From Dehalococcoidia bacterium UBA6495 (GTDB lineage Bacteria > Chloroflexota > Dehalococcoidia > Lucifugimonadales > UBA826): 5,831 nt of DNA. The stretch's first letter is position 1. Every line of letters starts with the position of its first letter. The stretch covers positions 3,444-9,274 of the forward strand of contig DJMH01000060.1 in NCBI GenBank assembly GCA_002435305.1, written 5' to 3'. Position numbers and translations under genes: made by a program. Positions 1 to 5,762 of the stretch are shown here, piece by piece. The notes beneath the pieces were generated by a model that did no database searches, had not been told where the DNA came from, and worked only from the letters and a program-made list of their open reading frames with translations.

Positions 1-1020
1 GAATTCGACACTCCAGGGCCGTGGATCAATAGTGAGCCATTTGTCTTAAAGGACAAAAGAAATGAGGTCGTTCTTATCGATTTTTGGACCTACAGCTGCG
101 TCAATTGCATACGGACTCTTCCACACCTGAGTGAGTGGCACAGGAAATACAATGAAAAGGGGTTAAATATTTTGGGAGTGCATAGCCCTGAATTTGAATT
201 TGAAAAAATATATGAAAATGTCGTTTCTGCTGCAGAGGATCTGGGGATCGATTATCCAATAGTTTTGGATAACGACTTTAAAATATGGAACACGTTTAGT
301 AATCGCTACTGGCCTGCGAAATATCTTTTGGATAAAGATGGAGTGATTCAATTTAAACATTTTGGAGAAGGAGGATACGAGGAGACAGAATTGGCAATAA
401 GGGCTTTATTAGAGGAGGCTGGGTTCGATCCGTCAGATATCCCTACGGGACTCAACCTTCAACAAAGCAGTGATTCGTCCAATATTTCCCACAGTGAGCA
501 AACGCTGGAGTTATATATGGGTACTGATAGAAACTACAAATTTAATTTTTTTCAACCTACATACATCGGAAATACGGAATACTACGACAATATCCGCACT
601 GACGCCTGGAAGAAAAAAGATATCTTCAAAAGTCCTCCAAATAGAAAAAAAGACAAAGTTTATATTGAGGGTTTATGGAGTAAAGAACAAGAATATATTT
701 CTCACAGCAGAGATACCGATGCCTACAACGATTACATATTTCTAAAATTTTCAGGGGCTGAAGTGAACGTGGTGTTGGGAAAACATAACAACCCGTATAA
801 GGTATTAGCTACCCTGGATGGAAGCCCTTTACTGGAATCAGAAGCGGGTAAGGATATCTATTTTGATCCCGACGGGAAGAGTTTTATCGAGGTCGACAGT
901 TCGAGGATGTATAACATCGTTAAGTTGAAAAAATTCGACACGCGAGAGCTGATATTAAGCTCTACATCATCAGAGTTCTCCATTTACTCTTTCACCTTTG
1001 GCTCCGATGTAAGGGAATAA
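1..1020 (+). CDS. DipZ/TlpA-type thioredoxin with C-terminal beta-sandwich domain (5' partial)
   Basis: The frame is open from base 1, so the start lies outside the window; 339 residues are visible. Residues about 10-140 form a redoxin/thioredoxin fold: DFW at 27-29, the active-site pair CVNC at 33-36, then HSPEFEFEK at 61-69 and NRYWPAKY at 101-108, whose Pro105 is probably the cis-proline facing the active site. HFGEG follows near 120. These strings are characteristic of the thioredoxin part of DipZ-like proteins, which act outside the cytoplasmic membrane in disulfide reduction. After a serine-rich linker (about 150-167), residues 168-336 match the beta-sandwich that follows this thioredoxin in the family, including the near-terminal YSFTFGSD. 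Whether a CcdA-like membrane domain lies upstream cannot be seen; a stand-alone secreted thioredoxin is the alternative. The next gene starts 8 bases after the stop, so the two are probably cotranscribed. Confidence 0.88.
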   Translation, partial: EFDTPGPWINSEPFVLKDKRNEVVLIDFWTYSCVNCIRTLPHLSEWHRKYNEKGLNILGVHSPEFEFEKIYENVVSAAEDLGIDYPIVLDNDFKIWNTFSNRYWPAKYLLDKDGVIQFKHFGEGGYEETELAIRALLEEAGFDPSDIPTGLNLQQSSDSSNISHSEQTLELYMGTDRNYKFNFFQPTYIGNTEYYDNIRTDAWKKKDIFKSPPNRKKDKVYIEGLWSKEQEYISHSRDTDAYNDYIFLKFSGAEVNVVLGKHNNPYKVLATLDGSPLLESEAGKDIYFDPDGKSFIEVDSSRMYNIVKLKKFDTRELILSSTSSEFSIYSFTFGSDVRE

Positions 1021-1028
1021 TCATTTTA

Positions 1029-1958
1029 ATGAGCTACAAGAAGTTTTTTTCTATTTTCTTGTTTTGTATCGGCATAACCACTTTAGCGATCTTTTGCAAT
1101 GAGCCTGTGGACCCATTTTCAAATGAATATCCAATAAAAAGTCCAATAACCCAGGAAGGCTATCAAATCGTTTTAGCAACTACAGATCTAGGAATTGGGG
1201 AAAATCGGTTCGCATTCATAGTTCTGTCTGACAAAGGGTTTATCAATAGAGATTATATAGTGGTTACTTTTTATGCTACGGCCAACCATATCCATGAATC
1301 GAAAAACACCGCCCAGTTCATGTATTGGGATGATCTCAACAGAGGATCTTTTGTCGCCAATGAGATTTTTCCTTATCCAGGAAAGTGGGACTTCAAGGTA
1401 GATTTCGTGGACAACAAAAAAGACATCTCCATCAACGGGACATTTACCGTTAACAAAAAAACGGTCGCTCCAGATAAAGGTGACAAAGCTCCCACTGAAA
1501 AAAGCAAAACCTTGGATGATGTAGTAAGTTTCCAGGAACTCTCAACAGGAAATGTAATCGACCTTGAACTGTATCGACACTCAATTAACGAAGCTATAAA
1601 AAGTGGAAAACCCACTGTTGTCACTTTTTCTAGCCCAGCTTTCTGTCGAGATGAGACATGTGGACCACAGGTGAAAGTGCTACAAAAATTAAGCACCCGC
1701 TTGAATCCTTCAATGAATTTCATTCATGTTGAAATTTATGATAACCCCGTCGAACTGCAAAATGATTCTAAGTCTGGCTTGTACTCTGAGGCTTTCAAAA
1801 AATGGGGCTTGCCGAGCTCTCAATGGACATTCATTATCAATTGTATCGGTGAGATATCACATCGGTATCAAGGATTTGTTTCCTCTGAAGAACTATATAA
1901 AACTCTAAGGTTTTACATCACCGAGGAAGGAATTAAAAATCACTGTTTAGCAACTTAA
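1029..1958 (+). CDS. Exported thioredoxin-like protein with CX4C motif and N-terminal beta domain
   Basis: A 309-residue protein. The N-terminus is KK followed by a hydrophobic run (residues 6-22), which reads as a signal peptide or anchor. Cys23 follows, but LAIFC is a poor lipobox because Phe precedes the Cys, so lipidation is uncertain. Residues about 40-142 look like an all-beta domain of the FixH/YtkA kind (regular strands, PYPGKWDFKVDF at 115-126); this is a resemblance only. A charged linker (143-165) leads to a thioredoxin-like domain at 166-305: PTVVTFSSPAFC, then the cysteine pair in CRDETC (Cys206 and Cys211) followed by GPQV. The two cysteines are separated by four residues instead of the usual two. 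An AAGGGA at 1011-1016 lies 12 bases before the ATG, a weak ribosome site; translation may be coupled to the upstream thioredoxin gene. Probable role: extracytoplasmic thiol or metal handling with that partner. The substrate is unknown. Confidence 0.85.
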   Translation: MSYKKFFSIFLFCIGITTLAIFCNEPVDPFSNEYPIKSPITQEGYQIVLATTDLGIGENRFAFIVLSDKGFINRDYIVVTFYATANHIHESKNTAQFMYWDDLNRGSFVANEIFPYPGKWDFKVDFVDNKKDISINGTFTVNKKTVAPDKGDKAPTEKSKTLDDVVSFQELSTGNVIDLELYRHSINEAIKSGKPTVVTFSSPAFCRDETCGPQVKVLQKLSTRLNPSMNFIHVEIYDNPVELQNDSKSGLYSEAFKKWGLPSSQWTFIINCIGEISHRYQGFVSSEELYKTLRFYITEEGIKNHCLAT

Positions 1959-2048
1959 TATGAGGAAACGCGTTGATTGTATTCTAAGATGATCCAGAGG
2001 TCTCCAGTGGTTCGGAATATCAAAACCCTCAACCGTAGCCTTCAGACA

Positions 2049-2064
2049 CCTAATCTATATTAGG
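2049..2064. repeat. Small perfect inverted repeat CCTAAT-N4-ATTAGG
   Basis: Six-base arms at 2049-2054 and 2059-2064 flank a CTAT loop. It is AT-rich and would be only a weak RNA hairpin. It may be a protein binding site, as its CTAA core recurs in the two larger repeats downstream. On its own it could be chance. Confidence 0.35.
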
Positions 2065-2087
2065 ATGCAGTATATCGATACATGTTT

Positions 2088-2121
2088 GAAACTAACCCCT
2101 GTACCACTGCCGGTTAGTTTC
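2088..2121. promoter_or_regulatory. Perfect 10-base inverted repeat upstream of the deoxyribosyltransferase gene
   Basis: Arms GAAACTAACC (2088-2097) and GGTTAGTTTC (2112-2121) are exact reverse complements with a 14-base spacer. The pair could be an operator for a dimeric regulator or an RNA hairpin in a leader. The bases after it (TGTCTAAATTTT) do not form a terminator T-tract. It lies 69-102 bases before the next start codon. Its CTAACC/GGTTAG core recurs in the next repeat. The regulator is unknown. Confidence 0.55.
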
Positions 2122-2148
2122 TGTCTAAATTTTGCCAAAGGTTTAATT

Positions 2149-2173
2149 TTGGTTGGTTTACAATCCTAACCAA
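2149..2173 (+). promoter_or_regulatory. Inverted repeat ending at the ribosome site; overlaps a possible -10 box
   Basis: Arms TTGGTTGG (2149-2156) and CTAACCAA (2166-2173) pair over eight positions as RNA, one of them a G-U. The loop holds TACAAT (2159-2164), a good -10 hexamer. The Shine-Dalgarno sequence AGAGGGG (2174-2180) begins at the next base, 9 bases before ATG 2190. If TACAAT is the -10 box, the repeat is best read as an operator around the promoter. If transcription starts further upstream, it is a leader hairpin next to the ribosome site. The sequence does not decide between these. Confidence 0.45.
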
Positions 2174-2189
2174 AGAGGGGTGAAAGATT

Positions 2190-2870
2190 ATGAATGCAGC
2201 ATTAAACACCGAATACACAATATATTTTGCCGGAGGGTTATTCGACCATAAGGAACTTATCGGTAACGCCATTTTAGCTTCCTACATAAATAAACTTTCC
2301 AAGGAAAAATATAGATGCATACTCCCACAGGACCTTGAACAATCTACAAACAGGGCAGTTGACATAAGAAATCAAGATTTAAGTTGTCTACTGGCATGCG
2401 ATCTAGCCATTTTTAATTTTGATGGCACTGAATTGGACTCAGGGACTGTCGTAGAATTCTTGTATGCAAAAACCTTGGACATACCTGCAATAATTATCAG
2501 ATCTGATTTTCGAGGGAGCGGTGATCAAAGTCGTGAGGGAGATCCATGGAATCTGATGGCATCCTTCTATCCTCGGACTAGGAAATTAGAATTTAATTCA
2601 ATGGAATGGTACCAAAGAGAGGTAAATGCATTATCGAATGACCAAAACATTTTCGACACGGCTGATCGCCTATATAGAAAGATTGCTAATTCAGTTATAG
2701 CCGAACTAGATATTGTGGTGCAGGATCCACCTCTACTTTCTACCGATCAAGGACAGGTCTTTAGTCTGTATGAATGGGCTTCGGTGTTTCCTGGAAGTGG
2801 GTTAAAGGAAATTGTCCCGAGCATAAACGACATAATTATATCCAAGAAAAATAAGGGGTTAATAGATTAG
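2190..2870 (+). CDS. Nucleoside 2-deoxyribosyltransferase-family protein
   Basis: A 226-residue cytoplasmic protein with no signal or membrane segment. Residues 8-110 follow the family pattern: YTIYFAGGLF at 9-18 (the usual YLAGPLF strand and loop), ILPQDLE at 44-50, an acidic strand CDLAIFNFDG at 70-79, then DSGTVVEFLYA at 83-93 and IPAIIIRSDFR at 98-108. By family knowledge Glu89 in SGTxxE is the likely nucleophile, and Asp78/Asp83 are candidates for base or sugar contacts. Such enzymes swap the base of 2'-deoxynucleosides or hydrolyse deoxynucleotides; the actual substrate cannot be read here. Many members are about 150-170 residues long; the last roughly 55 residues here are an extension with no motif I know. 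The start is well set by AGAGGGG 9 bases upstream. The gene stands alone, behind three inverted repeats, and converges on the transporter gene 35 bases away. Confidence 0.82.
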   Translation: MNAALNTEYTIYFAGGLFDHKELIGNAILASYINKLSKEKYRCILPQDLEQSTNRAVDIRNQDLSCLLACDLAIFNFDGTELDSGTVVEFLYAKTLDIPAIIIRSDFRGSGDQSREGDPWNLMASFYPRTRKLEFNSMEWYQREVNALSNDQNIFDTADRLYRKIANSVIAELDIVVQDPPLLSTDQGQVFSLYEWASVFPGSGLKEIVPSINDIIISKKNKGLID

Positions 2871-2905
2871 TCTGCACTCCTGGGTCTTCATATTAAAATA
2901 GGTAA

Positions 2906-3784
2906 TTATTGAAACAATGGCAAAGCCCCTCGATATGCCAACAACAACCCGACAGCTAGTAGGACAAAGCCCATCGTAAGAATGAGAGTGTTTAAATTCA
3001 CTTTCCCGGTCAACTTTGCACCATACCAACTACCAACCATTGCACCCGCTCCCATGAGGACTAATACAGGGTAGTCTACCTTTCCCTGACTGGCGTGCCC
3101 TATCCACCCTACTGCCCCCATGAAAAATCCGATGAAAAGATTAGATCCTGCAGCAATACGGGGATCGATTTTAAGAACCCTGACCAGTGCTGGCAAGCGT
3201 ATGCTACCCAAGATAAGCCCGACGGCACCACCCAGAAGCCCAACCCCCAACCCGATTCCTGCTTCGGCAGAAACCCGCCGAGGACTGAATATGCCTGAAG
3301 ATCCCTCCAATCCCGCCCCAAAAAGAGGAGAAGCGGATTGGCCCGATTTTACACGATTTTGGTAGATAATGATGAATTCTACTCCCTGCCACAACACAAG
3401 TAATCCCGCGAGAAATAGAAGTATTCCTTCGTGTATAACACCGCTGAGGAATCCCCCGGCAAAAGCTCCTGCAAAAGCAGGAATACCCATCACCATTACT
3501 ATCCTCATGTCCACTCTGCCTCCGCGCCAATGCTTTATTGCACCAGAAAGAGAACTAAGACTGCTGACCATAATATTAGTTCCTCCGGCAATAGCAGCCG
3601 GTGTCCCTAAAAGCAGCAGTGCAGGTAAGCGAATTGTCCCCAAAGCAAGACCAACAAATCCTCCTAGTATTCCTACCAATAAGGATATGATCGTCAGTAA
3701 GAGAGCCTTCCAGACAAGGTGGTCGGACGGAAGCCCAATATCTCCAAGGGTCAAGGTAATAAAATCTGAGAAAGTCTGTTCCAT
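2906..3784 (-). CDS. TauE/SafE-family membrane transporter (sulfite exporter type)
   Basis: A 292-residue integral membrane protein from the preferred start, with about eight hydrophobic segments. It shows the family's internal duplication: GILGGFVGLALGTIRLPALL at 38-57 and GLLGGAVGLILGSIRLPALV at 182-201, exactly 144 residues apart. Each is followed by an AGG/AGSN turn (GGTN 67-70, AGSN 212-215). A polar loop (142-172) joins the halves. Family members export sulfite, sulfoacetate or other small organic anions; the substrate here is unknown and no sulfur gene is nearby. The open frame extends upstream to 3826, but a TATAAT box at 3835-3830 would start transcription within or after that codon, while ATG 3784 has AGAGG four bases ahead. 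Parts of the gene reach 58-60% GC against roughly 33-43% in rows sampled from other genes. Confidence 0.87.
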   Translation of the reverse strand: MEQTFSDFITLTLGDIGLPSDHLVWKALLLTIISLLVGILGGFVGLALGTIRLPALLLLGTPAAIAGGTNIMVSSLSSLSGAIKHWRGGRVDMRIVMVMGIPAFAGAFAGGFLSGVIHEGILLFLAGLLVLWQGVEFIIIYQNRVKSGQSASPLFGAGLEGSSGIFSPRRVSAEAGIGLGVGLLGGAVGLILGSIRLPALVRVLKIDPRIAAGSNLFIGFFMGAVGWIGHASQGKVDYPVLVLMGAGAMVGSWYGAKLTGKVNLNTLILTMGFVLLAVGLLLAYRGALPLFQ

Positions 3785-3829
3785 ATATCCTCTCTTCCCA
3801 TGATTATGCGCTTTCGGGAAGCCCATGTC

Positions 3830-3835
3830 ATTATA
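3830..3835 (-). promoter_or_regulatory. -10 box (TATAAT) for the TauE/SafE gene
   Basis: A perfect TATAAT on the minus strand lies 45 bases before the preferred start at 3784. No good -35 box sits at 16-18 bases; TTGAAC (3862-3857) is 21 bases away. Transcription would begin near 3823, giving a leader of about 40 bases with the AGAGG ribosome site. An AACT-N6-AGTT inverted repeat (3846-3859) sits in the region where a spacer or regulator would lie. Confidence 0.5.
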
Positions 3836-3940
3836 GGCGTGGTATAACTGTTACTAGTTCAAATGTATGTATGATACCAACGGATTTATTCCAGAACACC
3901 GGTGTATGTTTCGTCACCTAGGGCATCGCTTCCAACCAAT

Positions 3941-3946
3941 AGGAGG
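3941..3946 (+). promoter_or_regulatory. Strong ribosome binding site deciding the LicD start
   Basis: AGGAGG, inside the longer purine run AGGAGGGAGGAA, ends six bases before ATG 3953. It favours that ATG over the in-frame GTG at 3902, which has no such site. Confidence 0.85.
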
Positions 3947-3952
3947 GAGGAA

Positions 3953-4813
3953 ATGAAAACAATGCATATGGGAGATGCAGAGAGGGTACTATTGGAGGTC
4001 AGGCAATTGCTAAATGATACCGATATAATTTTCTTTCTGCGCCACGGAACATGTCTAGGTGCTGTCAGAGACGGGGAGCTTATCCCTTGGGATGACGATA
4101 TAGATATTGGTTCAATTATTGGCATGCATAATCTTGATGAGCAGTCCATTCTTCAGGGAGTCGATGAGTTTAAACGGGCAGGCTTTCAAGTAAAAGTTTT
4201 GAAAACAGGTTTCCATATTGGCGTAGAGCTTTCAAAAAATGGCATACCTGTCGATTGGACTTGTTACAGGGTATTGGGAAAAAGTATTTTCCAGTACCCT
4301 GGTGTGAAAATTCCCGTTCAAATTTATGAGAATTTAGGTACCGTATGTTTATTAGGCGAACCTTTTTCCGTGCCGAATCCTCCAGAAGAATATTTAACAC
4401 TCAAATATGGTCCCAGTTGGAGAGTGCCCAAGAAAACAGGCTTTGAAGCCGATATCATGGATTCAATACCCGAATCTATAAACCTCGAAGGGGAAAATTC
4501 CATTTTCACTAGGGTCTTAAAATTTTTCTTTCCTAGGAAGTATTCTATTCGAATCAAGATTCTCTCGGCTGATTCTCAGCCTATTCCAATGACGGAAGTA
4601 GCCATTGCCGGCGTGAGTAGGCAAACAACCGATCACAATGGATCTGTCCAGTTTGATTTATCCAATGAAGACTACTATGCAGTGGATATCGGCAGCGGCG
4701 AGAATAGAGAAATCCTATATGAAGAGATTTTAAAACCAGGAAAAGACTATTTCTATATACAGAATCCTAACGAAAGGTATGGGCGAATTCATGTGCTAAA
4801 AGAAAAAGTCTAA
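3953..4813 (+). CDS. LicD-family phosphotransferase with C-terminal beta-rich domain
   Basis: A 286-residue protein. Residues 27-53 carry the LicD/fukutin signature: an HGTCLGAVRDGELIPWDDDIDIG string in which Asp47, Asp48, Asp49 and Asp51 are the likely metal-binding and catalytic acids. GIPVDWTCY (97-105) and EEYLTLKYGPSWRVP (145-159) match the later LicD positions (a VD/ID strand and the YLxxxYG helix). Known members move phosphocholine or related phospho-alcohols from a CDP carrier to surface sugars. Residues about 197-286 form a separate domain: SIRIKILSADSQPIPMTEV, then TTDHNGSVQFDL at 225-236, the pattern of a carboxypeptidase-regulatory or transthyretin-like beta-sandwich. There is no signal peptide, so catalysis is probably cytoplasmic. 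A cytidylyltransferase gene follows after 55 bases and plausibly supplies the activated donor. The specific phospho-group and acceptor are not determined. Confidence 0.8.
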   Translation: MKTMHMGDAERVLLEVRQLLNDTDIIFFLRHGTCLGAVRDGELIPWDDDIDIGSIIGMHNLDEQSILQGVDEFKRAGFQVKVLKTGFHIGVELSKNGIPVDWTCYRVLGKSIFQYPGVKIPVQIYENLGTVCLLGEPFSVPNPPEEYLTLKYGPSWRVPKKTGFEADIMDSIPESINLEGENSIFTRVLKFFFPRKYSIRIKILSADSQPIPMTEVAIAGVSRQTTDHNGSVQFDLSNEDYYAVDIGSGENREILYEEILKPGKDYFYIQNPNERYGRIHVLKEKV

Positions 4814-4868
4814 CCATACGCTTCATTTTTATATATCTGTCGTGGAAAGTGCACTTTGGAGAATGCTG

Positions 4869-5285
4869 ATGACAAGGGTTTATGTCGATATGGTAGCCGA
4901 TCTATTTCATTATGGTCACGCTAACTTTCTCGAGAAAGCTCGACGGTTCGGAGACCATTTAATTGTCGGAATTCATTCCGACAAGGTTGTAGCAGAATAT
5001 AAACGGTCTCCCATAATGACCATGAAAGAACGTGTAGATACGGTATCTTCCTGCCGCTATGTAGATGAAGTCATACCTGATGCACCATTGATAGTTGATC
5101 AAGAATGGATAACCACCCATCGTATAGATTTGGTTGTTCATGGTGACGATTTTTCAGAGGAGATGGAACAACTGTGCTATAAAATTCCAATCGACTTGGG
5201 GATTTTCCGGTTGGTGCCCTATACCTCAGAGATTTCTACAACAGAGATTATCAAAAGAATAGAAAAATACATGAGCAACTGTTGA
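4869..5285 (+). CDS. CTP:phosphocholine/phosphoethanolamine-type cytidylyltransferase
   Basis: A 138-residue single-domain nucleotidyltransferase. VYVDMVADLFHYGHANFL (4-21) holds the HxGH motif (His14, His17) that binds the CTP phosphates. GDHLIVGIHSD (28-38), then YKRSPIMTMKERV (44-56) and CRYVDEVIPDAP (62-73) follow the family order. DLVVHGDD (87-94) and the terminal ISTTEII (122-128) complete it. The DAP and HGDD strings resemble eukaryotic-type phosphocholine or phosphoethanolamine cytidylyltransferases more than glycerol-3-phosphate enzymes (TagD) or ADP-heptose synthases, although those share the fold. The reaction is CTP plus a phospho-alcohol giving a CDP-alcohol and pyrophosphate in the cytoplasm. 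The frame opens at GTG 4842, but GGAGA (4858-4862) sits six bases before ATG 4869, giving a normal length. The preceding LicD gene is the natural user of the product. No kinase or choline transporter gene is visible. Confidence 0.83.
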   Translation: MTRVYVDMVADLFHYGHANFLEKARRFGDHLIVGIHSDKVVAEYKRSPIMTMKERVDTVSSCRYVDEVIPDAPLIVDQEWITTHRIDLVVHGDDFSEEMEQLCYKIPIDLGIFRLVPYTSEISTTEIIKRIEKYMSNC

Positions 5286-5390
5286 TTTGGAGTTACTAAT
5301 AGTCCTGGCTACTACACACCACTGTAGATATGCTGCCCTGCCCCGACCTATTTTAGCCAAAATGTTATTATTTGCTTCTAATTGCCAATA

Positions 5391-5420
5391 TTCATAACCA
5401 TAAAGAAAGGGTGCTATAAA
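5391..5420 (+). promoter_or_regulatory. Possible promoter for the cupin gene
   Basis: TTCATA (5391-5396) and TATAAA (5415-5420) are separated by 18 bases and match the sigma-70 boxes at four and five of six positions. The start of transcription would be near 5427, about 57 bases before the preferred start codon. The region is AT-rich, so a chance match is possible. Confidence 0.35.
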
Positions 5421-5483
5421 TTGTACTGGAATCACTACTAAATTAGCTGAACTAATGAAATGGCACAAAGGAATATAAAATTC

Positions 5484-5762
5484 ATGGCAGCTACATCTAC
5501 GATTTTTGAAGACAACGAAAGAGTACGAATAACAGAATGGCGTTTTAAGCCAGGTGAGGAAACAGGCTGGCACAGGCACGAACTCGATTACACAGTAGTG
5601 CCGCTACTTACAGGCACTCTCACAATTGTAGACCGAGCAGGAGCAGAGTCATTGAACGACATAACAACTGGAATTCCGTATTTCAGATACTCCGGGGCTG
5701 AACACAATGTGATCAACCATTCTAAAATTGAGGTCGCTTTTATGGAAATTGAAGTAAAGTAA
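5484..5762 (+). CDS. Small single-domain cupin protein
   Basis: A 92-residue cytoplasmic protein. RVRITEWRFKPGEETGWHRH (13-32) is cupin motif 1 with His30 and His32, and the family's later acidic ligand is probably supplied by Glu33 or Asp35. LLTGTLTIVD (41-50) is the central strand. PYFRYSGAEHNVIN (65-78) is motif 2 with His74 as the likely third histidine ligand. It is therefore a probable metal-binding beta-barrel. Function cannot be assigned: small cupins serve as isomerases, dioxygenases or sensors. The start at 5484 (MAATSTIF) has AAAGGA 11 bases ahead, a slightly long spacing. An in-frame ATG at 5460 would add eight residues but lacks a ribosome site. The gene lies 198 bases after the cytidylyltransferase gene and may have its own promoter, so a role in that pathway is not implied. 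Confidence 0.75.
   Translation: MAATSTIFEDNERVRITEWRFKPGEETGWHRHELDYTVVPLLTGTLTIVDRAGAESLNDITTGIPYFRYSGAEHNVINHSKIEVAFMEIEVK

Larger units (their letters stand above)
1959..2189. other. Intergenic region, 231 bases, rich in inverted repeats
   Basis: No supported gene lies here. The longest short frame worth noting is 1989-2063 (24 codons), which contains VRNIKTL and is discussed as a possible gene remnant. The second half carries three inverted repeats, listed separately. No T-tract follows any of them, so none is a standard terminator for the upstream gene. A TACAAT hexamer at 2159-2164 is a fair -10 box, but the nearest TTGCCA (2132-2137) is 21 bases away, which is too far for a standard promoter. 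Confidence 0.6.

Noticed and set aside
1..6. Window begins with GAATTC, suggesting a cloning junction
   Set aside because: The same hexamer occurs several times inside the window (for example at 2454) and the frame reads through it normally, so it says nothing about biology.
2009..2021. GGTTCGGAATATC, which resembles a tRNA T-arm
   Set aside because: No pairing acceptor stem, anticodon arm or D-arm could be placed around it.
2871..2905. Bidirectional terminator between the convergent genes
   Set aside because: Only 35 AT-rich bases with no stem of useful length.
3369..3803. A 144-codon frame on the plus strand opposite the transporter gene, plus other frames across 3095-3530
   Set aside because: Low-complexity, Pro/Ser/Arg-rich translations antisense to a well-supported membrane protein; no ribosome site or domain.
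3870..3875. TATGAT as a -10 box for the LicD gene
   Set aside because: No -35 hexamer at 16-18 bases and the extended -10 TG is out of register, so the promoter is not supported.
5226..5579. A 117-codon minus-strand frame covering the gap before the cupin gene
   Set aside because: It overlaps the conserved end of the cytidylyltransferase and cupin motif 1 on the other strand, and its translation shows no family pattern.
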